Source: a virus. Taken from it: a stretch of DNA of 20,638 bases. Below the pieces are notes generated by a model that made no database searches, was not told where the DNA came from, and saw only the letters and a list, made by a program, of their open reading frames with translations. The position numbers and the translations under genes were made by a program. Location of the stretch: the IMG/VR virus record IMGVR_UViG_3300017746_003039, positions 1-20,638 of that record; one strand, 5' to 3'. Of this stretch, positions 1-4,293 are shown in pieces (position 1 is the first letter of the stretch; each line of letters starts with the position of its first letter).

Positions 1-455
1 TATTTGTAGCATCGAAAAGGTATACCATAGGTCTGACAGACACTTGCCAAGGCATATGCCTCCATATCAACTATATCAAAATCAGTTGAGTTGCCGTGCC
101 AATCAATATATGAATAGAAACTATCGCCAGTACCACAACTCACACCATTAGGGTCATTCGTTACATTTAACGCATAATTACCGAAAGGTGTTTCATACTT
201 CTCAAATCCCATAGATATAGCATCCATATCTCTTTGTATAAATTCATTTACTGAATAGACTTTACCCACTTCAACTTTATCACTTGCTTTACCTGCTGTG
301 CCATAGTTAATTACAGGACCTAGAAATGATTGAGTCTGGATATATTCAGTAAGTTTACGAGTGGCATTGATTTTACCAACGCCAGTTAGTATGACTTGAT
401 AGTTCTGTAAAGGTAAACCTTTGACTTCTTCTGGTAATGCTGAAAAGATTATCAT
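1..455 (-). CDS. Nucleoside phosphorylase / MTA-SAH nucleosidase-like enzyme, partial (C-terminus beyond left edge)
   Basis: The first 151 residues are visible; the gene runs off the left edge. The order of motifs matches the PNP/UDP phosphorylase-MTAN fold: PEEV (residues 8-11), GVGKINAT (25-32), GTAG (52-55), EVG (62-64), CGTGDSF (107-113) and DMEAYALASVC (130-140). The last aligns with the MEAT-x-IAHVC substrate-binding segment of E. coli MTA/SAH nucleosidase, where Met and Glu contact the nucleoside ribose. Enzymes of this family cleave the N-glycosidic bond of purine nucleosides such as 5'-methylthioadenosine or S-adenosylhomocysteine. The catalytic Asp expected about 20-25 residues further on lies outside the window, so activity and substrate are unproven. 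The N-terminus is about 20 residues shorter than the bacterial enzyme between PEEV and GVGK. The ATG at 455 overlaps the stop of the upstream gene as ATGA and has no obvious Shine-Dalgarno sequence, so translational coupling is likely. Confidence 0.8.
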   Translation of the reverse strand, partial: MIIFSALPEEVKGLPLQNYQVILTGVGKINATRKLTEYIQTQSFLGPVINYGTAGKASDKVEVGKVYSVNEFIQRDMDAISMGFEKYETPFGNYALNVTNDPNGVSCGTGDSFYSYIDWHGNSTDFDIVDMEAYALASVCQTYGIPFRCYK

Positions 456-775
456 TCAGATACACTATCTGGACTTTGAGCAACTCTAAGTGCTTCGTAA
501 TCCTCTTCTGTTTTTTCATCATGGTAGTACATCATCAAAATTGTATAGTGAAGTGCTTTCATAAGATCATTACGATTATAACCTTTCTTCTTGCCATATC
601 TCATAAGATATTTGATGGCATTACCTTGACAAAATTCTTTGCCAATTTCTAGGTCTTTCAAAATTTCTTGAACCTGTAATCCTGATTTATTACTATAATG
701 TTCAGTATAGGTTTTATCAATATATCTTTTTAATTCTAAAACATATTGACCTTCTTTAAACTTCATTTCTGGCAT
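452..775 (-). CDS. DUF3310 / SaV-like small phage protein
   Basis: A 107-aa protein with the DUF3310 signature: FCQGNAIKYLMRYGKK at residues 48-63 followed by NDLMKALHY at 69-77. This core is found in many phage proteins, where it usually reads CxGNAIKYxxRxGxK...EDLxKAxxY. A staphylococcal phage member (SaV) has been described as a nucleotide kinase; whether this protein has that activity cannot be seen, since no P-loop is evident. The ATG at 775 follows an AAGGAGA ribosome site with good spacing and overlaps the end of the upstream gene by 20 bases. The stop overlaps the start of the nucleosidase-like gene (ATGA), so the two are probably made together. The C-terminus is acidic and probably disordered. 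Confidence 0.75.
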   Translation of the reverse strand: MPEMKFKEGQYVLELKRYIDKTYTEHYSNKSGLQVQEILKDLEIGKEFCQGNAIKYLMRYGKKKGYNRNDLMKALHYTILMMYYHDEKTEEDYEALRVAQSPDSVSE

Positions 776-1031
776 AATATTCTCCTTCTAGTTCTATTTC
801 ATATTTTCTGTTTTCTTCTTCTTCATCAATTGAATTAATGACATCTTCATCAACATATTCACGAGCAATCTCAGCAATTTTTTCTACATCAAATTCTACA
901 TCTGGCATATTTAATGTTTCTTGAAATAAAAAATTACTTAGCGACTCTTCTGTAAAGTGATTACTTTCATAAGCATTTGCAATTTCAGCAACTGATTGTG
1001 CTATTTCAACCATTTGTTTTGTAGGTAACAT
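756..1031 (-). CDS. Small acidic protein of unknown function
   Basis: A 91-aa protein rich in Glu and Asp, with an EEEE-type acidic run near residues 70-73. It is probably helical at the N-terminus (MVEIAQSVAEIANAYES) and more charged at the C-terminus. I recognise no family. Its ATG shares one base with the stop of the upstream gene (TAATG), and its own end overlaps the DUF3310 gene by 20 bases and contains that gene's ribosome site. The packing shows that it belongs to the leftward operon. Strongly acidic small proteins are common among phage early genes, some acting as DNA mimics or host-protein binders, but nothing here assigns such a role. Confidence 0.65.
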   Translation of the reverse strand: MLPTKQMVEIAQSVAEIANAYESNHFTEESLSNFLFQETLNMPDVEFDVEKIAEIAREYVDEDVINSIDEEEENRKYEIELEGEYYARNEV

Positions 1032-1219
1032 TATGAATAATCCTCCACATAATCTCTTAATTCTGAAAATTTACCTGATAGATCAACGGTGTCGACCTCG
1101 ATACTTTCATCATCATTTTCATCTAAATTTTCATTAAACTTTTCTATTATATCATTCATTTCAGTTTCTGCCTTATCCAGAATATCTGAAACCTTATCTT
1201 GTAGTTCTTCGTATGTCAT
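1031..1219 (-). CDS. Small acidic helical protein of unknown function
   Basis: A 62-aa, very acidic protein (DENDDESIEVD in the middle). The N-terminal half, residues 3-32, has leucine/isoleucine spacing compatible with an amphipathic helix or short coiled coil. It has no recognised domain. The start is well supported: an AAGGAGA ribosome site lies just upstream, and the previous gene ends at 1229, leaving only nine bases between them. The stop is joined to the next ATG as TAATG. The operon position suggests co-expression with the other small leftward genes; the function is unknown. Confidence 0.65.
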   Translation of the reverse strand: MTYEELQDKVSDILDKAETEMNDIIEKFNENLDENDDESIEVDTVDLSGKFSELRDYVEDYS

Positions 1220-1228
1220 ATTTTCTCC

Positions 1229-1462
1229 TTATACATAATAAATTATGAGTCCGATAACACTGGAAGAAAAGGTGCATATGTTCGTGGTGACAATTGCATA
1301 TTCTTTCCAGGTTATACCCACACTAAACCATAATACTGAAGCAGTCATTAGGGTAAAGGAACTCAATGGGTGAATGTCGATTGCGGCAAGGAACACTCCT
1401 ACTACTACTGCAAAAGTGCCTAACCATTTTAAAGTTGTTATTGTTTTAGTTTCTTTTCTCAT
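1229..1462 (-). CDS. Small predicted membrane protein
   Basis: A 77-aa protein with a basic N-terminus (MRKETKTITTLK) and three hydrophobic stretches, at about residues 13-31, 33-50 and 59-77, of which two or three could span the inner membrane. No conserved family is recognised. It overlaps the upstream gene by 17 bases and lacks a clear Shine-Dalgarno sequence, so it may depend on translational coupling. The leftward cassette looks early or middle rather than late, so a role in altering the host membrane or excluding other phages is possible. A holin role is less likely because it is not in the late block. These roles are inference from topology and context only. Confidence 0.6.
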   Translation of the reverse strand: MRKETKTITTLKWLGTFAVVVGVFLAAIDIHPLSSFTLMTASVLWFSVGITWKEYAIVTTNICTFSSSVIGLIIYYV

Positions 1463-1709
1463 TTATACTTTTTTGTTGTGATCTAGTTATTTTTAAATTA
1501 GTTGTCTGTCTAATCTGATCGCCGACCCAATCAGGATCAACGCCTAGAAGTTTACAATAATATTCAAACATTTCATCTTTATTCATAATCCAGTCAAGTG
1601 CCTCGACTTTGTGTTTTAAATATTTTTTACTAGTGCCAGTATATCGAGCATCTTCGATTGCCTGTGATATAATAGCGGTTACAAAGTTTTGATTTGGTGT
1701 CATTGACAT
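1446..1709 (-). CDS. Small phage protein of unknown function (DPDWV motif)
   Basis: An 87-aa protein starting MSMTPNQNF. The longer reading from a TTG at 1718 is rejected because AGGAGG lies directly against that TTG, whereas it sits nine bases before the ATG at 1709, and 1709 leaves the upstream gene's stop intact. The centre reads ALDWIMNKDEMFEYYCKLLGVDPDW over two lines of helix, ending in VGDQIR. The pattern of ALxWI, then Phe and Cys, then GxDPDWV resembles a small conserved protein seen in many marine phages, whose function I do not know. The C-terminal tail is basic and hydrophilic. The strong ribosome site suggests good expression within the leftward operon. Confidence 0.65.
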   Translation of the reverse strand: MSMTPNQNFVTAIISQAIEDARYTGTSKKYLKHKVEALDWIMNKDEMFEYYCKLLGVDPDWVGDQIRQTTNLKITRSQQKSINEKRN

Positions 1710-1710
1710 A

Positions 1711-2010
1711 TTAAGCAACCTCCTTTAACATTGACATTGGTACTCTATAAGATTGACCAGTAGATTGTTTTTTTACAATACATCTAGTTCTATTAATTTT
1801 TTCAATAGTACCTAAAAAGGTTTCTCTTGAACCGTTGACTCTGACTTCTGCCCCAACGGTAAACATCATTCTTGCAGCAGCGCCAGCAATTGTGTTCAGT
1901 TCTTTTTGTCTTTCTTTAACAGCGTCAATGATATGATTCAGTTCTTCACTTTTTAGTTCAGATATTGTCATCATAGCAATTCGTAAGTTTGTAAGTCTAT
2001 TATTTTTCAT
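1711..2010 (-). CDS. Small beta-barrel-like (SH3/KOW-type) phage protein
   Basis: A 99-aa protein in two parts. Residues 15-45 form a likely helix or coiled segment (ISELKSEELNHIIDAVKERQ). Residues 50-97 look like a small five-strand barrel: FTVGAEVRVNG, then GTIEKINRTRCIVKK, then SYRVPMSML. The G-T-hydrophobic...N-R-T-R...V...YRVP pattern is familiar from short phage proteins with an SH3/KOW-like barrel that often bind nucleic acid or protein. I cannot name an experimentally known member. The ATG at 2010 follows AAGGAGA with about ten bases of spacing; that site overlaps the stop of the preceding gene at 2025. Ten basic residues in the barrel half make nucleic-acid binding plausible but unproven. 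Confidence 0.65.
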   Translation of the reverse strand: MKNNRLTNLRIAMMTISELKSEELNHIIDAVKERQKELNTIAGAAARMMFTVGAEVRVNGSRETFLGTIEKINRTRCIVKKQSTGQSYRVPMSMLKEVA

Positions 2011-2024
2011 AATGTAGTTTCTCC

Positions 2025-2216
2025 TTATATTGAAATTTCAAATATATCTTCTTCAGATAATCCGATTGATTTACCTAGTTCAATTGCCTTTTCGGCATAG
2101 GTATTTTCGTCACCTGGATATTGTCCAGCAAGACAAGCATTGTATTTTGCAACATTGTCATTTATTTCACTCATGGTAGATTGAACATCTATTGTAGTAT
2201 CAAATGTAGTATTCAT
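2025..2216 (-). CDS. Small acidic protein of unknown function
   Basis: A 63-aa protein beginning MNTTFDTTIDVQSTMSEIND. It has a Thr/Asp-rich N-terminus and a more helical C-terminus (AEKAIELGKSIGLSEEDIFEIS) that resembles the end of a small helical bundle. No family is recognised. A purine-rich stretch (AGAAAGAG) upstream of the ATG at 2216 can serve as a ribosome site. It lies 16 bases after the previous leftward gene and 14 bases before the barrel-like gene, in the same operon. Confidence 0.55.
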   Translation of the reverse strand: MNTTFDTTIDVQSTMSEINDNVAKYNACLAGQYPGDENTYAEKAIELGKSIGLSEEDIFEISI

Positions 2217-2232
2217 TTTTTTTCTCTTTCTG

Positions 2233-2469
2233 TTAATGGTTAATTATTATTTGATTTTGTAGTCTGATAATTAGTTTATCTAAGTCTAAATCTAAGACAT
2301 AATCGTAGGCATCTTTTTTTAGTTGTTTAGCATAATCTAATTTAGCGAAAACATCTTTACAATTCTGAAATTCTTTTGAAATTTCTGTAAAAGACTTGTA
2401 TTCGAATCCGTCAACAGCAACTTTTTCTTCAGCAAGTAATTGTTGGTTTATTTTGTTGTTATATTTCAT
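2233..2469 (-). CDS. Small protein of unknown function, first gene behind promoter P3
   Basis: A 78-aa, mostly helical, mixed-charge protein starting MKYNNKINQQ. It has aromatic and Lys-rich stretches (FEYKSFTEISKEFQNC, LDYAKQLKKDAYDY) and ends in an isoleucine-rich segment. No known family is recognised. It is the first gene downstream of the strong leftward promoter P3, whose predicted start near 2497 leaves a 28-base leader containing a purine-rich AAAGAAAG ribosome site. This makes it the lead gene of the seven-to-nine gene leftward transcript. The function is unknown. Confidence 0.6.
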   Translation of the reverse strand: MKYNNKINQQLLAEEKVAVDGFEYKSFTEISKEFQNCKDVFAKLDYAKQLKKDAYDYVLDLDLDKLIIRLQNQIIINH

Positions 2470-2503
2470 AATGATTCTTTCTTTTTTTTGTTAATATGTC
2501 TAT

Positions 2504-2532
2504 ATTATACACTAGTTTTTCGGTACTTTCAA
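2504..2532 (-). promoter_or_regulatory. Leftward promoter P3 (TTGAAA-N17-TATAAT)
   Basis: Read leftward, TTGAAA (2532-2527), a 17-base spacer ending in CTAGTG, and TATAAT (2509-2504). The -35 matches the sigma70 consensus at five of six bases and the -10 at six of six, with ideal spacing. The predicted start is near 2497, 28 bases before the ATG at 2469. It shares the core TAGTGTATAATA with P1 and P2. Confidence 0.75.
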
Positions 2533-2562
2533 GCACTTTCTTTCGTTTAGAATCAATGACTT

Positions 2563-2574
2563 GCCCGAAAGTTG
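2563..2574 (-). promoter_or_regulatory. 12-base element CAACTTTCGGGC, copy A
   Basis: Read leftward this is CAACTTTCGGGC, about 54 bases upstream of the P3 -10 box. A second copy differing at one base lies at 2684-2695, upstream of P2. The recurring position suggests a binding site for an activator or another regulator; the protein is unknown. Confidence 0.4.
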
Positions 2575-2637
2575 AAAATGACAGAAAACTGCGAAAAATT
2601 GTATGTAATATTTGATTTATCATTTTTATATGTCTTT

Positions 2638-2665
2638 ATTATACACTATTATGGAGTAGATTCAA
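2638..2665 (-). promoter_or_regulatory. Leftward promoter P2 (TTGAAT-N16-TATAAT)
   Basis: Read leftward, TTGAAT (2665-2660), a 16-base spacer ending in TAGTG, and TATAAT (2643-2638). The -35 matches at four of six bases. The predicted start is near 2631, about 160 bases upstream of the first gene at 2469, so P2 would give a longer leader passing through P3. Confidence 0.6.
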
Positions 2666-2683
2666 GACATTTCGGGTTCAGCT

Positions 2684-2695
2684 GCCTGAAAGTTG
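2684..2695 (-). promoter_or_regulatory. 12-base element CAACTTTCAGGC, copy B
   Basis: This copy lies about 41 bases upstream of the P2 -10 box and differs from copy A (2563-2574) at one base. It partly overlaps the small hairpin at 2677-2690. Confidence 0.4.
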
Positions 2696-2779
2696 CCCAT
2701 TTGTACTCATTTTGTTCTAATATAAAGTCAATAAAATCAATAACTTAGAAAAGTGCGACAAAAATGCAAAATTTTAAGT

Positions 2780-3019
2780 CTAATTTAGTTGATTTTTCGG
2801 TATATTTTCTGCATTTATGGTGTGATATCCGTTTTTTACCGAATCAGCGGCAACTTCCAGAAATTTTACGGTATCTTCTTCGCCCAACATAGCAACATAC
2901 GAATCAACAATCACTTTAAAACACATAGAAACGGTTGCCATCTCTTTACCTGGGTTTTTTGAAATGATTTCTGCCATATCCACTTGTGCTTCCATCATAA
3001 TTAGTTCTTCATCACTCAT
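2780..3019 (-). CDS. 79-aa protein of unknown function, possibly leaderless
   Basis: A 79-aa helical, acidic protein starting MSDEELIMMEAQVDMAEI, with a Cys-containing hydrophobic helix near the middle (VSMCFKVIVDSYVAML). No family is recognised. The frame stays open to a GTG at 3034, but that extension runs through the -10 box of promoter P1, so the ATG at 3019 is preferred. It sits exactly seven bases after the last base of TATAAT, where transcription should start, and no ribosome site fits between them. The mRNA may therefore be leaderless. It is the gene nearest the divergent switch to the late block and is separated from the other leftward genes by the 310-base regulatory region. Confidence 0.65.
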   Translation of the reverse strand: MSDEELIMMEAQVDMAEIISKNPGKEMATVSMCFKVIVDSYVAMLGEEDTVKFLEVAADSVKNGYHTINAENIPKNQLN

Positions 3020-3025
3020 ACTACT

Positions 3026-3054
3026 ATTATACACTATTTCAGGTTAATTGTAAA
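3026..3054 (-). promoter_or_regulatory. Leftward promoter P1 (TTTACA-N17-TATAAT)
   Basis: Read leftward, TTTACA (3054-3049), a 17-base spacer ending in ATAGTG, and TATAAT (3031-3026). This is close to the sigma70 consensus (five of six and six of six). The expected +1 is at about 3019, which is the A of the ATG of the 79-aa gene. The same TAGTGTATAATA core is seen in P2 and P3. Confidence 0.7.
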
Positions 3055-3061
3055 GCGCTCT

Positions 3062-3069
3062 TATAAATA
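3062..3069 (+). promoter_or_regulatory. T4-type late promoter TATAAATA (nuclease unit)
   Basis: An exact match to the T4 late -10 element, in the gap between divergent genes. Transcription would start near 3075, giving a leader of about 25 bases that contains AAGGAA at 3087-3092. It stands almost back to back with P1, eight bases from its -35. Confidence 0.75.
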
Positions 3070-3099
3070 GTTTATAAAGAATTTTCAAGGAATCAAAAT

Positions 3100-3657
3100 A
3101 TGTACGAGTACAAATGCAAAATAGTTAAGGTTGTTGATGGCGATACGGTTGATGTAGATATTGACTTAGGATTCGGTTGTTGGTTAAAAGATGAAAGAGT
3201 CCGTGTTATGGGTATTGACACTCCTGAATCAAGAACTAGTGATAAAGTCGAAAAGATATTCGGTCTAAAAGCAAAAGAGAGATTAAATTCTCTTTTAGGT
3301 GCTAACGCAATCTTACAAACAAAGGTAAGTAAAAATGGCGAAAATATGAAAGGCAAGTTCGGTCGTATTCTCGGTAATTTTTTAACAGAGGATGGTAGTA
3401 AAATTTGTGCTGATGTTTTAGTACAAGAAGGACACGCCGTACACTATACAGGTGGTTCAAAAGATGCTATTATTGAGCAACATATGATAAATCGACAAAG
3501 ATTAGTTGACGAAGGTGTTGTACCTTGTCCTCCTGGTATGTCATCTAACAATCCAGAAAACGAAGCAGTTAAAATAGCAAGACAAGAAGAGGTTATCATA
3601 GAAAAAGTTGTTGCACCTGTTAAGAAAAAAAAGAAAAAAAGAAAAAGTAAAAAATAA
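3100..3657 (+). CDS. Staphylococcal-nuclease-like (thermonuclease) protein with poly-lysine tail
   Basis: A 185-aa protein. Residues 4-135 form an SNase (OB-fold) domain: VVDGDTVDVDID (11-22), RVRVMGIDTPES (33-44) and KFGRILG (86-92). R35, D40, E43 and R89 occupy the positions of the catalytic Arg, Asp, Glu and second Arg of S. aureus nuclease, and D15/D20 fit the calcium-binding site, so it is probably an active calcium-dependent endo/exonuclease. No signal peptide is visible. After a linker the protein ends in a run of about twelve Lys/Arg residues (from about 174), likely to bind DNA or an acidic partner. The start is supported by AAGGAA seven bases upstream. It is the first gene behind a late promoter and leads the spike/baseplate block, so it is made with virion proteins rather than early host-DNA-degrading enzymes. 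Confidence 0.85.
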   Translation: MYEYKCKIVKVVDGDTVDVDIDLGFGCWLKDERVRVMGIDTPESRTSDKVEKIFGLKAKERLNSLLGANAILQTKVSKNGENMKGKFGRILGNFLTEDGSKICADVLVQEGHAVHYTGGSKDAIIEQHMINRQRLVDEGVVPCPPGMSSNNPENEAVKIARQEEVIIEKVVAPVKKKKKKRKSKK

Positions 3658-3668
3658 AGGAAATTATT

Positions 3669-3773
3669 ATGTTTAAGTTTATACAAGAAATCTTTTTTCC
3701 TGCAGAAGTTAAAAAACCTGTTAAGAAAAAAGTAGCAAAAAAGAAAAAGAAAAAAAAATCTAAGAAAAAATAA
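3669..3773 (+). CDS. 34-aa lysine-rich microprotein
   Basis: A short gene beginning MFKFIQEIFFPAEVKKPV and continuing as an almost pure lysine tail, 18 Lys in the last 20 residues. The hydrophobic first ten residues could form a short amphipathic helix, followed by a Pro-Ala break. The tail resembles that of the nuclease just upstream, including the Pro-Val-Lys-Lys entry (APVKKK there, KPVKKK here). An AAAGGAAA ribosome site precedes the ATG by six bases, and the stop overlaps the next ATG (TAATG), which supports it being a real gene. The function is unknown; binding DNA or an acidic virion surface is a reasonable guess. Confidence 0.6.
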   Translation: MFKFIQEIFFPAEVKKPVKKKVAKKKKKKKSKKK

Positions 3774-3982
3774 TGAAAGGTCAATTTGTCGTTAAGGTAG
3801 GAACTTCTTTACTAGAATTTTCTGACTACAATAACATACCTGATAAATTTGACAATGTGATTAGTTTTAAACCAGAGTATCCGAGTTCTCCTCATAGTGA
3901 AGAGGATCACGCATACATAGAAACTTTTGATTCTAAATTAAAAGAGTTAATGAAAAGAGAAACTAATGCCGGCAGTAACTAG
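3773..3982 (+). CDS. Unknown 69-aa protein upstream of the PAAR gene
   Basis: A 69-aa protein beginning MKGQFVVKVGTSLLEFSDYN, rich in aromatic and acidic residues, with strand-like N-terminal and helical C-terminal parts (FDSKLKELMKRE). I recognise no family. Translation is coupled at both ends: its ATG overlaps the stop of the microprotein and its last 17 bases overlap the PAAR start. The tight placement between nuclease and spike tip in a late unit suggests a small virion or assembly protein. No stronger claim is possible. Confidence 0.6.
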   Translation: MKGQFVVKVGTSLLEFSDYNNIPDKFDNVISFKPEYPSSPHSEEDHAYIETFDSKLKELMKRETNAGSN

Positions 3983-4256
3983 AATTGGAGATGATGATGT
4001 CGCTCATTGTAGCGGTATGACGAGAGCAGAAGGTTCTGGTAATGTTTTTGCAAATGGGATAGCAGTATCTAGGCAAAGTGATAATAATACAGGTCACTTA
4101 CTACCTGGTGTTCCTTGTCCTTCTCATTCTGCACCTATCACAACTGGTTCTGTTAGTGTGTTCGTAAATGCTCTTGGGTGTGGTCGAGTTGGTGATGGAA
4201 TAACAGACTGTACATCTGTGGCCGAAGGGTCAGGTAATGTATTTGCTGGAGGTTAA
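3966..4256 (+). CDS. PAAR-domain baseplate spike tip protein (gp5.4-like)
   Basis: A 96-aa single-domain PAAR protein. It starts PAVTRIGDD and carries the repeated hairpin pattern typical of the conical spike tip: GSGNVFANGIAVSR (23-36), GSVSVFVNALGCGRVGD (61-77) and GSGNVFAGG (88-96). H14, H44, H54 and C82 are the likely zinc ligands (three His and one Cys in this family). In T4 the equivalent, gp5.4, caps the gp5 needle and helps pierce the outer membrane. Location at the start of the wedge genes fits. The start overlaps the previous gene by 17 bases, with AAGAGAAA as a weak ribosome site. The protein ends right after the last hairpin, so no effector domain is fused. Confidence 0.88.
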   Translation: MPAVTRIGDDDVAHCSGMTRAEGSGNVFANGIAVSRQSDNNTGHLLPGVPCPSHSAPITTGSVSVFVNALGCGRVGDGITDCTSVAEGSGNVFAGG

Positions 4257-4264
4257 ATAATCGG

Positions 4265-4272
4265 TATAAATA
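4265..4272 (+). promoter_or_regulatory. T4-type late promoter TATAAATA (gene 25 unit)
   Basis: An exact late -10 element in the short gap between the PAAR gene and gene 25. The predicted start is near 4278, leaving a leader of about 16 bases with AGGAGA at 4280-4285, eight bases before the ATG. Confidence 0.75.
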
Positions 4273-4293
4273 TTGTAATAGGAGAGATTACAA

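Larger units (their letters stand above)
2494..2695 (-). repeat. Diverged tandem duplication of a promoter-regulatory unit
   Basis: Two units share the same elements in the same order on the + strand: ATATGTCT, then TATTATACACTA, then TTCAAG, then TTCG, then GCC[C/T]GAAAGTTG. Unit A is 2494-2574 and unit B is 2628-2695. Spacing between elements differs by up to 13 bases, so the duplication is old, or only the functional elements have been kept. Confidence 0.6.
2470..2779. other. 310-base non-coding regulatory region
   Basis: No convincing gene lies here. The stretch holds two leftward sigma70-type promoters (P3 at 2504-2532 and P2 at 2638-2665) set in a diverged tandem duplication, and two copies of a 12-base element. 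A 54-codon leftward reading frame (2623-2459) runs through it but contains promoter P3 and lacks a ribosome site. A short hairpin (five pairs, four-base loop) at 2677-2690 has no T-run after it on either strand and is not a convincing terminator. Confidence 0.7.

Noticed and set aside
437-652. 71-codon rightward frame opposite the DUF3310 gene
   Set aside because: It is antisense to a clear DUF3310 gene, has no ribosome site and no recognisable protein features.
1710-1718. TTG start for the 87-aa gene
   Set aside because: AGGAGG touches the TTG directly, which is too close; it is well spaced for the ATG at 1709.
2459-2623. 54-codon leftward frame starting MINQILHTIF between P2 and the 78-aa gene
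   Set aside because: It has no ribosome site, contains promoter P3 and runs into the start of the next gene; it is more likely leader or promoter DNA, though a P2 transcript could include it.
2677-2690. Hairpin as terminator for the 79-aa gene
   Set aside because: There are only five base pairs and no T-run on the leftward side; it overlaps the 12-base repeat instead.
3020-3034. GTG-initiated extension of the 79-aa gene
   Set aside because: The extension is read from the -10 box of P1 and has no ribosome site; the ATG at 3019 is preferred.
3620-3773. Programmed frameshifting at the long A-runs of the two lysine tails
   Set aside because: Shifting frame in either tail reaches a stop within about a dozen codons and does not join the following genes; ordinary lysine tails explain the runs.
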